47,602 nt of DNA from assembly GCA_964611295.1 (NCBI GenBank), contig CAZSWV010000011.1:1-47602 (forward strand), in the 5' to 3' direction. Shown here in pieces: positions 1 to 8,165 of this stretch. Both the position numbers and the translations under genes were made by a program. The notes beneath the pieces were generated by a model that did no database searches, was not told the origin of the DNA, and was given only the letters and a program-made list of their open reading frames with translations. The DNA is from B73-G16 sp964611295. GTDB taxonomy: Bacteria; Desulfobacterota; B13-G15. Numbering within the stretch: the first letter of the stretch is position 1; each line of letters opens with the position of its first letter.

Positions 1-1
1 A

Positions 2-409
2 ACTATGGTTATTAAGGTACCTGATGATGAATTTGCCCCCAAGGGTGAAGTCACTATAGGCATCCAAGGGGGAAGATACAAGTACCCTCCTGAAGGTTTA
101 TTCGGTGGCAAAGAAGGTGCCAGGGCTAAGTTTCTAATTAATGGTGAGCCAGGAGATCCGGCAGGGCTTACCTTCTGCAAGCCGGGTGATGTGATTGCTT
201 TCTATAGTGCAGGTGGAGGCGGATATGGAGATCCTTTTGAAAGGGACCCAGAGCTTGTAAAGCGAGATGTTATCTACGGCTATGTAAGTGTAGAAAAAGC
301 TCAAGAGGAATACGGAGTAGTATTAGATCCTTATACTTATGAGATCGATTGTGAAGCTACAGCAAAACTTCGCTCACAGAAATTACCTCTTAAGGGGGAT
401 GACAAATGA
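2..409 (+). CDS. Hydantoinase/oxoprolinase B-subunit, C-terminal fragment (5' truncated by window edge)
   Basis: Only the last ~135 residues lie in the window; the frame is open to the left edge, so the ATG at 5 is probably internal. The GGGGYGDPFERDPE stretch followed by a VSVEKAQEEYGVVLD-like ending is the typical C-terminus of HyuB/acetone-carboxylase-beta-like hydantoinase B proteins, which act with a HyuA partner in ATP-dependent cleavage of cyclic amides or in related carboxylation reactions. The HyuA partner would be expected upstream, outside the window. The stop codon overlaps the start of the downstream CoA ligase (ATGA), so the two are translationally coupled. The substrate cannot be read from this fragment. 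Confidence 0.85.
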   Translation, partial: TMVIKVPDDEFAPKGEVTIGIQGGRYKYPPEGLFGGKEGARAKFLINGEPGDPAGLTFCKPGDVIAFYSAGGGGYGDPFERDPELVKRDVIYGYVSVEKAQEEYGVVLDPYTYEIDCEATAKLRSQKLPLKGDDK

Positions 410-1701
410 AATACGGAAGGTTTATTCCTCCAATCAAAGATAAGGCGGAACTTGAAGCTATTCAACTAAAAGGACTTCGATGGACTGTGGAACATGCGTA
501 TAAAAACTCCGATTTTTATAGGAAAAAAATGCAAGAACATGGAGTTACGCCAGATATGATTCGTACGCTTGACGATATAAAACGTCTACCTTTTACAACG
601 GCACAGGACTTACAGGAAGGTTACCCTTTCCCATTGCGCGCAGTTGATTTTGAAAAAATAGTTCGAATCCATGCTTCATCTGGAACCACTGGAAAAAGAA
701 AAGTACTCTGTTATACCCAAAAGGACATCGATGATTGGATGGAGATGTTCGCTCGGTGTTACGAATTTGCTGGTCTTACAACTTTGGACAGAGTTCAAAT
801 AGCAGTAGGATATGGGGTGTGGACAGCGGGTGTGGGATTTCAACTGGCTTGTGAGAAGTATGGGGCTATGGCCATTCCAGTTGGGCCGGGAAATCTCGAC
901 ATGCAATGTCAATTTTTGATGGACCTTGAGAGTACTGTGCTTTGCTGTACTGCTTCCATGGCTCTCCTTATGGCTGAAGAAGTCAACAGGCGTGGTATAA
1001 GGGATAAGATCAAACTTAAGAAGGTTATTATGGGATCAGAGCGTTCAAGCGATGCTATGCGTCAAAGAATAAAAGACTTATTGGGTGTCGATCACGTTTT
1101 CGACATAACCGGACTCACAGAACTTTACGGACCTGGGGCAGGTATAGATTGTGAAAAACATATGGGCATCCATTATTGGGCTGACTTCTACATCCTCGAG
1201 ATTCTCGATCCTAATACCCTTGATCCAGTTTTTCCTGGAGAAGTGGGTGAAATGGTGGTTACGACGTTGAAAAAGGAGGCTGCACCTCTAATAAGATATC
1301 GTACCAGAGACCTTACCAGATTGATTCCTGAACCCTGTGAGTGCGGGAGTGTATTCCCCATGCATGACAGGATCCTTGGGCGTTCTGACGATATGTTTGT
1401 GTTCAGAGGGGTGAATATTTATCCAAGCAGCATTGATGAAATACTTTCAGGCATACCCGAACTTGGGAGTGAGTTTCAGATAATCCTTGAAAGAGGAATA
1501 GATGGTCGAGATTATATGAAGGTACGCGTAGAAAGAGATCCTAAAATAAGCCCTGAACTCAATGATATGCTTTCTAAAAAGGTAGAACGAGAAATCGAAA
1601 ATAAATTACTAGTTTCATGTGTAGTAGAAGTAGTTGATTACGGTACCTTGCCGCGTACAGATCGTAAAACAAAGAGGGTTATAGATATGAGAGGTGTGTA
1701 G
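406..1701 (+). CDS. Phenylacetate-CoA ligase family (PaaK-like) adenylate-forming enzyme
   Basis: A 431-residue acyl/aryl-CoA ligase of the short PaaK type. Visible motifs are the P-loop-like SSGTTGKRK near residue 91, GLTELYGPG near 236, YRTRDL near 299, a CECG pair near 311, and GRSDDMFVFRGVNIYP near 325, which carries the hinge of the C-terminal domain. Such enzymes activate aryl or heterocyclic acids to CoA thioesters with ATP. It is coupled by ATGA to the hydantoinase fragment and is followed 20 nt later by the molybdenum-hydroxylase genes, behind an AGGAGG site. The context suggests activation of an aromatic or unusual acid before or after oxidation. The exact substrate is unknown; family assignment is secure. 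Confidence 0.9.
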   Translation: MKYGRFIPPIKDKAELEAIQLKGLRWTVEHAYKNSDFYRKKMQEHGVTPDMIRTLDDIKRLPFTTAQDLQEGYPFPLRAVDFEKIVRIHASSGTTGKRKVLCYTQKDIDDWMEMFARCYEFAGLTTLDRVQIAVGYGVWTAGVGFQLACEKYGAMAIPVGPGNLDMQCQFLMDLESTVLCCTASMALLMAEEVNRRGIRDKIKLKKVIMGSERSSDAMRQRIKDLLGVDHVFDITGLTELYGPGAGIDCEKHMGIHYWADFYILEILDPNTLDPVFPGEVGEMVVTTLKKEAAPLIRYRTRDLTRLIPEPCECGSVFPMHDRILGRSDDMFVFRGVNIYPSSIDEILSGIPELGSEFQIILERGIDGRDYMKVRVERDPKISPELNDMLSKKVEREIENKLLVSCVVEVVDYGTLPRTDRKTKRVIDMRGV

Positions 1702-1721
1702 AAACTGTTCAGGAGGCAGTT

Positions 1722-2678
1722 ATGTTGAAGAAGTTTGAATACATAAAAGCAAAGAGTTTTGAGGAAGCAGTGGATCTACTTTCGCATTATGGAGATAAAG
1801 CAAAATTAATCGCAGGCGGTACTGATGTTATGGTAGCAATTAAACAAGGGAAAATTACTCCAGAAGTCCTTATAAGCATAAAAAATATCTCAGAAGGATC
1901 GTATATAAAAGTTTCAGAAGAAGAATTAAAAATAGGTGCAATTACTACACATCGCGAATTAGAAAAGAATCCTCACATTCAAAAATTAGGAGCGCTTATA
2001 GATGCAGTACGTCAACTTGGATCAGTGCAAATAAGGAATGTTGCGACAATTGGTGGAAATATTTGTAATGCTGCACCATCTGCTGATACAGTGCCTCCGC
2101 TTTTGGTACACGATGCCCGCCTTACAATAAAAGGTCATAATGGGTTGAAGACCTTTCCAATTGAAGAATTTTTCCTTGGACCTGGAAAAACAGTGCTTTC
2201 TTCTGATGAGGTGCTGACGGAAATTATTATCCCTTTGCCTCGCATGAGTTCTGCAAGCGCTTACTGGAAGCATAGTAGGAGGAAGGGGATGGACCTTGCA
2301 ATAATTGGTGTTGCCTTATGGATCGATGTAATTTTTGAGGATGTGGAAAAACTTAAAGCAGTGAAGAATGGAGAGATTGAAGAACAATTTGAAGCACTTG
2401 AGCGAAGCGCGATTTATTGTAAAGATGTACGATTAGCACTTGGAGTTGCGGCTCCTAAACCTATAAGAACCCATAAGGCTGAAGAATTCCTAAAAGGGCA
2501 GAGGCTTTCCAGAAGAACCTTAACGGAGTTCGGCGCCATTGCAGCCTCAGAAGCTCAACCTCGAGATACCTTCAGGGGGGAGGCTTGGTATAGAAGGGAG
2601 ATGATAAAAGTTTTACCTGCAAGACTTTGTCTCCTTTGTATCTATCGATTACTTGATTCCTTTGGGGGAGAAGCATGA
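1722..2678 (+). CDS. Molybdenum hydroxylase FAD-binding subunit (CoxM-like)
   Basis: A 318-residue FAD-binding PCMH-type subunit of the xanthine dehydrogenase/CO dehydrogenase family. AGGTD near residue 31 and ATIGGNICNAAPSAD near 109 are the two flavin-contact motifs. It passes electrons from the iron-sulfur subunit to the acceptor. It lacks the four-cysteine insert seen in the paralogue at 7209-8162, so this is the ordinary hydroxylase type. Start is supported by AGGAGG about 5 nt upstream of the ATG. The gene overlaps the next by ATGA, giving the order M-S-L. Confidence 0.92.
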   Translation: MLKKFEYIKAKSFEEAVDLLSHYGDKAKLIAGGTDVMVAIKQGKITPEVLISIKNISEGSYIKVSEEELKIGAITTHRELEKNPHIQKLGALIDAVRQLGSVQIRNVATIGGNICNAAPSADTVPPLLVHDARLTIKGHNGLKTFPIEEFFLGPGKTVLSSDEVLTEIIIPLPRMSSASAYWKHSRRKGMDLAIIGVALWIDVIFEDVEKLKAVKNGEIEEQFEALERSAIYCKDVRLALGVAAPKPIRTHKAEEFLKGQRLSRRTLTEFGAIAASEAQPRDTFRGEAWYRREMIKVLPARLCLLCIYRLLDSFGGEA

Positions 2679-3154
2679 AAAAGAGGATTTCCTTTAAGCT
2701 CAACGGAGAGGATATTCAACTTGAGGTGGAACCATATTGGACTCTACTTTACACCATTCGTGAAGTGTTAGGGCTTATTGGAACAAAAGAAGGATGTGGC
2801 ATGGGCGAGTGTGGCGCATGTACCGTAATTGTAGATAGAAAGGCGGTGGTTTCATGTATTTATCCTGTGCTTGAAGTAGAAGGAAAAGAAGTTTGGACAA
2901 TTGAAGGGCTTAATGTGGGGATAGAGGGTGGGCTTCATCCTATTCAGCGTGCTTTTATAGAAAAAGGAGCTGTACAATGTGGATTCTGTACACCAGGGAT
3001 GATAATGTCTGCCAAAGCGCTTCTGGACGAAAACCTTGATCCTACTGAAGAAGAGATACGCGATGCTATTTGCGGCAATCTTTGCCGGTGTACAGGCTAT
3101 GTACAGATCATTAAGGCCATAAAGGAGGCCTCTAGAATATTAAAAGGAGTCTGA
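2675..3154 (+). CDS. Molybdenum hydroxylase [2Fe-2S] subunit (CoxS-like)
   Basis: A 159-residue small subunit with two [2Fe-2S] clusters. The plant-ferredoxin-type cluster uses CGMGECGAC near residues 41-49 plus a later Cys. The alpha-helical cluster uses CGFCTPGM near 103 and CGNLCRCTGY near 135-143. Length and motif spacing are normal for the family. It relays electrons from the molybdenum centre to FAD. It overlaps the FAD subunit by 4 nt and lies 2 nt before the large subunit, so the three genes form one translation unit. Confidence 0.95.
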   Translation: MKKRISFKLNGEDIQLEVEPYWTLLYTIREVLGLIGTKEGCGMGECGACTVIVDRKAVVSCIYPVLEVEGKEVWTIEGLNVGIEGGLHPIQRAFIEKGAVQCGFCTPGMIMSAKALLDENLDPTEEEIRDAICGNLCRCTGYVQIIKAIKEASRILKGV

Positions 3155-3156
3155 CG

Positions 3157-5439
3157 ATGCAGGAATGGCAGGAATTAAAAACGGTTGGGAAGCCGGTACC
3201 TAAACGTGACGCTATTTATAAAGTTACAGGCACGGCTACATATATCCATGACATTAAGCTACCAGGTATGCTTTATGGAAAAATCCTTTGGAGCTCAATC
3301 CCGCATGCCAGGATTCTTAACATAGACGTATCTCGCGCTAAAAGACTTCCTGGGGTTAAGGCAGTGCTCACGGGGTATGACGTTCCTGAAATTCGTTTTG
3401 GTTTTTATAAAGACAATATGCCCTTAAAGAAAGGAAAGGTAGTTACTAGGAGGGATGAAGTGGCTGCGGTTGCTGCGATAGATCCTGAGATAGCGGAGGA
3501 AGCCATAAGCCTTATCAAGGTTGATTACGAGCCGCTACCGGCAGTTTTTGACCCTTTGGAAGCCATGCAAGAAGGGGCACCCCTGATTCATGAAGAGCAT
3601 GGAACAAATGTTTTAAAGCTTCCTTGGAAGTTAGAAGTGGGTGATCTCGAAGAAGCGAAACGGAAATCAGCTCACATTGTAAGCGATAGATTTGAAACTA
3701 GCTGGGTAACCCATTGCTGTATGGGTACCACCGGCTGCATCGCTTCTTTTGACCCATCGGGTAACCTTATTTTATATTCCCCCACACAAATTCCATATCT
3801 GGCTCAGAGAGAGTTCAAGGAAGCTCTAAAGTTCTTAGGGCTTGGCGATAAGAACGTGAGAATAATCCAGCCGTATATAGGTGGTGGTTTTGGTTCAAAG
3901 CTTGATACTTATCCATACGAGTATATAGCCATTTTACTGGCGTGGTATACCAAAAAGCCGGTAAAGATAACCTTTACTCGTGAAGAGGAATTTAGATACA
4001 CTTCACCACGGCAGAAAGTGATTATAGATATTACACAAGGATGTGACAAAGATGGAAAACTTACGTTTAGAGAAGTACACATGATACTTGACAACGGCGG
4101 TAGAACATCCTGGGGAGCTACTACGCCGTCAGTAATGATGATGCCGATTTCATCCTTGTATAAAGTACCTGTAGTTAAATATACAGCTATTTGTGTGTAC
4201 ACTAATAACACTTACTGCCAAGCTATGAGAGGTTATGGAAATCCACAAGCTACCTTTGCTATAGAATGCTCTATGGACCAATTAGCAGAGGCTGCTGGTA
4301 TTGATCCTCTTGAGTTCAGGTTGATTAATGCTAATGAACCTGGAGAGGTTACCCCCCAAGGGTTTAGGGTCTCTTCATGTGCCTTAAGGGAATGTCTGGA
4401 AGAAGTAGGTAAGCGCCTCCAGTGGAAAGAGAAAAGGGGACGTAGGAATGGACGTGGTGTGGGTGTTGCCGCACTCATTCATGTAGGGGGAGGTGCTCGT
4501 GTTTACCGTTCTGATGCATGCGGCACAATTATAAAGATAGACGATTTTGGAAGGTGTTTTGTTTTTAGCGGTGCGACAGATATTGGACAAGGAGCTGATA
4601 CTGTGATAGCTCAGGTTGTGGCTGAAGAGTTGGGTTTGCCTGTAGAAAAGGTGACAGTGATAATGAACGATACTGATGTGTGCCCATGGGATGTTGGAGT
4701 ACATGCAAGTAGGACTACCTTTATTGCTTGTCATTCAGCGCTCGGAGCAGCGAGAAAAATTAAGAAACAAATCCTCGAAGTTGCTGCCTTATCCTTGGGT
4801 GTTGAAGCTGCCGATTTAACGATCAAAGATGAAGTAATTTATTCAAAAACCAATCCTAGTAAAAAGATCGAACTCGAAAAGGTTTTAAGGTCAGCGCATT
4901 TCCGAACACAGGGGATGATGTTTATGGCAGAGCATTTTTATGATCCAGATACTGAAATGCTTGATAAAAAATTTCAAGGCAACTTTTCTGAGGCTTATGC
5001 TTATGGAGCCCATGGTGTTGAGGTAAAAGTAGATCCTGACACGGGACAGGTGGAAGTTCTAAGGTACGTAGCGGTGCATGATGTAGGAAAAGCGATAAAT
5101 CCCATGCTTCTTGAAGGTCAGATATATGGAGGTGTAATGATGGGATTAGGATACGCTCTTACCGAGGAGATGAAATTCGAAAGAGGAGATCTCAAGAATC
5201 CCAACTTTCTCGACTATAAGATATTGACTGCTAAAGACGTTCCGCCTATAGAAGTTGTGCTACTTGAGCCTTATGAACCTAAAGGACCATTTGGAGCGAA
5301 GGGGATAGGAGAACCAGGATGTGTGCCAACGGCTCCGGCTATTGCTAATGCTATCTATGATGCTGTTGGTATCAGAGTGAAACAGTTACCCATAACTCCT
5401 GAAAAGGTGCTAAAAGAACTTCTAAAACAAAAAGCTTAA
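3157..5439 (+). CDS. Molybdenum hydroxylase molybdopterin-binding large subunit (CoxL-like)
   Basis: A 760-residue catalytic subunit. It begins with the KRDAIYKVTGTATYIHDI-type N-terminus, has the GGGFGSK molybdopterin loop near residue 243, the GATDIGQG motif in the middle, and GPFGAKGIGEPG near 710, where the Glu of GIGE is the conserved catalytic base beside the molybdenum. All expected catalytic elements are therefore present, unlike in the paralogue at 8166-10436. It hydroxylates a C-H bond of an aromatic/heterocyclic compound or aldehyde, with water as oxygen donor. Substrate is not deducible; the neighbouring CoA ligase and hydantoinase favour an N-heterocycle or aryl acid. Confidence 0.93.
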   Translation: MQEWQELKTVGKPVPKRDAIYKVTGTATYIHDIKLPGMLYGKILWSSIPHARILNIDVSRAKRLPGVKAVLTGYDVPEIRFGFYKDNMPLKKGKVVTRRDEVAAVAAIDPEIAEEAISLIKVDYEPLPAVFDPLEAMQEGAPLIHEEHGTNVLKLPWKLEVGDLEEAKRKSAHIVSDRFETSWVTHCCMGTTGCIASFDPSGNLILYSPTQIPYLAQREFKEALKFLGLGDKNVRIIQPYIGGGFGSKLDTYPYEYIAILLAWYTKKPVKITFTREEEFRYTSPRQKVIIDITQGCDKDGKLTFREVHMILDNGGRTSWGATTPSVMMMPISSLYKVPVVKYTAICVYTNNTYCQAMRGYGNPQATFAIECSMDQLAEAAGIDPLEFRLINANEPGEVTPQGFRVSSCALRECLEEVGKRLQWKEKRGRRNGRGVGVAALIHVGGGARVYRSDACGTIIKIDDFGRCFVFSGATDIGQGADTVIAQVVAEELGLPVEKVTVIMNDTDVCPWDVGVHASRTTFIACHSALGAARKIKKQILEVAALSLGVEAADLTIKDEVIYSKTNPSKKIELEKVLRSAHFRTQGMMFMAEHFYDPDTEMLDKKFQGNFSEAYAYGAHGVEVKVDPDTGQVEVLRYVAVHDVGKAINPMLLEGQIYGGVMMGLGYALTEEMKFERGDLKNPNFLDYKILTAKDVPPIEVVLLEPYEPKGPFGAKGIGEPGCVPTAPAIANAIYDAVGIRVKQLPITPEKVLKELLKQKA

Positions 5440-5442
5440 ATC

Positions 5443-6411
5443 ATGGACCTGGTTGATCGATTGCTTCTCGGAGACAGAAAGGCACTTGCAAGGTTCCTCA
5501 GAGGGCTAGAGGAAATGGAATCGTGGGCTTACTCAGGGCTTAAACGGATAATACCGTATGTAAAAAATACTCATATTATAGGAATAACAGGATCCCAAGG
5601 AGTCGGGAAGTCTACATTTATAGACAGGATAATAGAGGAATTTAGTAAAGAAAACAAAAGTGTTGCAGTTTTGTTAGTAGATCCAACGAGTGAGGTTTCA
5701 GGAGGTACTTTTTTTGGAGACCGTATAAGGATGCAAAGGCATGCAAATAATCCTTTAGTCTTTATAAAAAGTGCTCCGTCTCAAAGTAGTACTGGAGGGC
5801 TTGGTCTTTCCACGTGGTGGATGATAGAAACATTCTGCGCCACAGGATTTGATTATGTAATTATAGAAACAGTAGGAGTGGGGCAGGACGAAAAAGAAGT
5901 GAAGGAAGCAGCTTTTACAACCGTGTTGTTACTTTCGCCTTCACATGGTGATGACATACAAATGTTAAAGGCAGGATTAATAGAAGTGGCTGATATTATA
6001 GTGGTAAATAAAGCTGACTTACCTGAGGGGGAACTTTTAGCAGCTTACTTATCTAAGTTTGAAAATTACTCAGAAAACGGGTGGAAGGTTCCTGTTATCG
6101 CCGTTAGTGCGCGTACAGGTAAAGGGACAAGAGAAGTATTAGAATACTTAGACAGACACTTAGAATTTTTAAAACAAAAGGAAATGATTGTTAAGAAACA
6201 TCATGACTTAATAAAAAAAGCGCTTGAAAAGCTTTTTATTTATTTTATCCAAACAAAACTTAAGAAAGGGGAAGTATATGACCAAATTTTGCACCGCCTT
6301 CTTTCTGGCCAAATCGATCCTTTTGAAGCTGTAAGGGAACTTTTCGGTGCTTATGGTTTAAACTCACCGTCCAATATCTCCGTCAAAACACCGCCGAGTT
6401 CTTTTGGGTGA
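5443..6411 (+). CDS. MeaB/ArgK-family G3E GTPase (B12-mutase chaperone)
   Basis: A 322-residue P-loop GTPase. Walker A is GSQGVGKST at about residues 50-58, followed by VDPTSEVSGGTFFGDRIRM, ETVGVGQDE and the guanine-specific VNKADLP. MeaB proteins load and protect adenosylcobalamin-dependent acyl-CoA mutases. No mutase gene is visible here; it may lie to the left of the window or elsewhere. The segment usually resembling SMATRG in MeaB reads SAPSQSSTGG, so it may serve a different mutase. The start is 3 nt after the large molybdenum subunit, with no strong ribosome-binding site. The last 61 nt overlap tail-to-tail with the VOC gene on the other strand. Confidence 0.88.
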   Translation: MDLVDRLLLGDRKALARFLRGLEEMESWAYSGLKRIIPYVKNTHIIGITGSQGVGKSTFIDRIIEEFSKENKSVAVLLVDPTSEVSGGTFFGDRIRMQRHANNPLVFIKSAPSQSSTGGLGLSTWWMIETFCATGFDYVIIETVGVGQDEKEVKEAAFTTVLLLSPSHGDDIQMLKAGLIEVADIIVVNKADLPEGELLAAYLSKFENYSENGWKVPVIAVSARTGKGTREVLEYLDRHLEFLKQKEMIVKKHHDLIKKALEKLFIYFIQTKLKKGEVYDQILHRLLSGQIDPFEAVRELFGAYGLNSPSNISVKTPPSSFG

Positions 6412-6764
6412 TGGATAAATGCATATCTATTGCCCATAAGAAAGCGAGGTTTCTGATCTATGGTCTTTATGCCCTTTTGGCGCAATTCTTCCAGGGCCTT
6501 TTCAACATCGTTAACCCGATAGGATATTAAGTAAACCCCCTCGCCTTTTTTACGCAGGAACTTAGCTACTTCACTATCCTCATCTGTGGGTTCAATAAGT
6601 TCGATTGCAACTCCTCCTACATAGTATCTGACTACTTTTATTTTTTCTTCAGGCGCTTCATAGACCACAAAGGGTTTCAAACCTAAATCTTCTTCATACT
6701 TGCGCCTGGTTTCATTAAGATTGCGTATTGCAATACAAATGTGATCAATCCCTAATAACTCCAT
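6351..6764 (-). CDS. VOC-superfamily protein resembling methylmalonyl-CoA epimerase
   Basis: A 137-residue vicinal-oxygen-chelate protein. The chosen ATG at 6764 gives the family N-terminus MELLGIDHICIAIRN and overlaps the upstream [2Fe-2S] gene by 13 nt; an upstream in-frame start at 6830 would add 22 non-homologous residues. The first metal His (IDH), the IELIEPTDED stretch, KFLRKKGEG and the final GGVLTEIL Glu fit the epimerase family. The usual GEGxHH metal His is absent: the sequence reads GEGVYLISY. It may therefore act on another CoA ester or use altered metal binding. It is the last gene of the TRAP/molybdenum-enzyme operon. Confidence 0.8.
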   Translation of the reverse strand: MELLGIDHICIAIRNLNETRRKYEEDLGLKPFVVYEAPEEKIKVVRYYVGGVAIELIEPTDEDSEVAKFLRKKGEGVYLISYRVNDVEKALEELRQKGIKTIDQKPRFLMGNRYAFIHHPKELGGVLTEILDGEFKP

Positions 6765-7234
6765 TTTCCTACCTCTTTTGCAGCATCTTCTATGGCATTT
6801 ATTATTTTTTGGTAGCCAGTGCATCGACATATGTTAGATGAAATGGCACGAATTACCTTTTCGTGGTCAATTTTTTCTTCCGTTTCTAAAAGATATAACG
6901 CAGTAAGGATCATACCCGATGTACAGAAACCACATTGGACTGCACCATGTTCAATAAATTTGCGTTGCAGGATGTGTAATCCACCGTTTTTCTTTAAACC
7001 TTCTATCGTCCTTACATCCTTGCCTTCCACTTCTAGGGTAAGCACAAGGCATGACCGCATTGGTTTACCATTTATAAGAACCGTACAACTTCCGCAAGCG
7101 CCTAACCCGCAACCTTCTTTGGCTCCCGTTAAGTGGAGTCTCTCGCGCAAGGTGTATAGGAGGGTTTCGTAAGGTTTTACCAGCATTCTTACCTGGTCTC
7201 CGTTTACCTTAAACTTCACCTCTATCATGTTCAT
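6752..7234 (-). CDS. Molybdenum hydroxylase [2Fe-2S] subunit (HcrC/CoxS-like)
   Basis: A 160-residue two-cluster iron-sulfur subunit with CGLGACGSC and CGFCTSGM ... ICRCTGY motifs. The start is the ATG at 7234 (a second Met codon lies at 7228); AGGAGGG precedes it at normal distance, and a longer frame from 7414 would only read through the FAD gene. It overlaps the FAD subunit gene by 26 nt. It carries electrons between the FAD/[4Fe-4S] subunit and the molybdenum subunit encoded just upstream. In a hydroxybenzoyl-CoA-reductase-like enzyme the electron flow would be reversed, toward molybdenum. Confidence 0.93.
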   Translation of the reverse strand: MNMIEVKFKVNGDQVRMLVKPYETLLYTLRERLHLTGAKEGCGLGACGSCTVLINGKPMRSCLVLTLEVEGKDVRTIEGLKKNGGLHILQRKFIEHGAVQCGFCTSGMILTALYLLETEEKIDHEKVIRAISSNICRCTGYQKIINAIEDAAKEVGKWSY

Positions 7235-8162
7235 TTTTCCCTCCTTTTGAAAATTGTAGCACAAGCTTTTTAGCCATATATTTCGCCATTTCCCAACGGT
7301 AGCGTGGCTCGAGGAAGGTATTAGCCACAGGCTGTATTTTTTCAAAAAACTCATCGAGATAACGTAAGTCGCTTGTGGAAAGCGTGAGAAGATATGGAGA
7401 AGGACCGAGGGCACCCACTGCTATGTTTATGCTCCCGTCAATTACAGATATGGCGACACAAGCTTCAGGATAGTCAATTGCCCCTCTTACCCTTAGTTTC
7501 CAGTACCCCCCTTTGGTCTTTTTTCGTGAGAGGACTATATGGGTAATAATTTCCCCTTCGAAAAGGTTATATGGATGTGCCGCTTCCCCTGTGTAAAGAT
7601 CGGTGATTAACATCTCCCTTCTACCCGCAGGTCCCTCTAAAACAAGCTTAGCGTGGAGGCTTAACAATACAGGTCCTAAATCACTACGATAATTCGCATG
7701 ACAATTCTGTTTGCCAGTTATATGGCACCTATATCCTCCTGTTTTAAAACACAATCCCTTTGCTTTCCTCCAAAATTCGGATTGGTTGTAAAAGAGGCAT
7801 CTAAGTTCTTGTATAATGTTGCCACCGATTGTAGCTCTAGTTTTGAGAGTCTCACAAGAGGTCAAATTTATTGCATTGACAAGGTGTGGAAAGTATTCCT
7901 GCAATAGTTTTGACCTTTCCAGTTCCCATAAAGTGGTAAGAGCTCCAATTGAAATAGTATCGTTATCTGCTTTAATGCCTTCAATATCTTCAATTCCTTT
8001 TAGATCTATTATCAATTCTGGCTTATTTAATCCAAGTTTCATACGAGGTATAAGGTCCGTACCTCCAGCGAGATATAGAGCATTTTTCGATCTTAGATTA
8101 TAAGAAATAGCTTCTTTAATAGATGTAGGCCTAACGTAATCGAAACGTGGGAGTATTAACAT
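7209..8162 (-). CDS. Molybdenum enzyme FAD subunit with [4Fe-4S]-type insert (4-hydroxybenzoyl-CoA reductase beta-like)
   Basis: A 317-residue FAD-binding PCMH subunit. LAGGTD near residue 31 and ATIGGNI near 110 are the flavin motifs. Straight after them comes an insert with Cys at 122, 138, 146 and 154 (spacing C-x15-C-x7-C-x7-C), including CLFYNQSEFWRKAKGLC and CHITGKQNC, before the family resumes at SDLGPVLL. In 4-hydroxybenzoyl-CoA reductase this insert binds an extra [4Fe-4S] cluster that lets low-potential electrons reach the molybdenum site. This separates it from the ordinary subunit at 1722-2678. A GGAGG site precedes the ATG. Substrate is probably a CoA thioester or aryl compound, but that is inferred. 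Confidence 0.9.
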   Translation of the reverse strand: MLILPRFDYVRPTSIKEAISYNLRSKNALYLAGGTDLIPRMKLGLNKPELIIDLKGIEDIEGIKADNDTISIGALTTLWELERSKLLQEYFPHLVNAINLTSCETLKTRATIGGNIIQELRCLFYNQSEFWRKAKGLCFKTGGYRCHITGKQNCHANYRSDLGPVLLSLHAKLVLEGPAGRREMLITDLYTGEAAHPYNLFEGEIITHIVLSRKKTKGGYWKLRVRGAIDYPEACVAISVIDGSINIAVGALGPSPYLLTLSTSDLRYLDEFFEKIQPVANTFLEPRYRWEMAKYMAKKLVLQFSKGGKNEHDRGEV

Positions 8163-8165
8163 CCT

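Noticed and set aside
7235..7414. Extended N-terminus for the second [2Fe-2S] subunit
   Set aside because: The extra 60 residues are read from within the FAD gene in another frame; the ATG at 7234 has a good ribosome-binding site and the family N-terminus.
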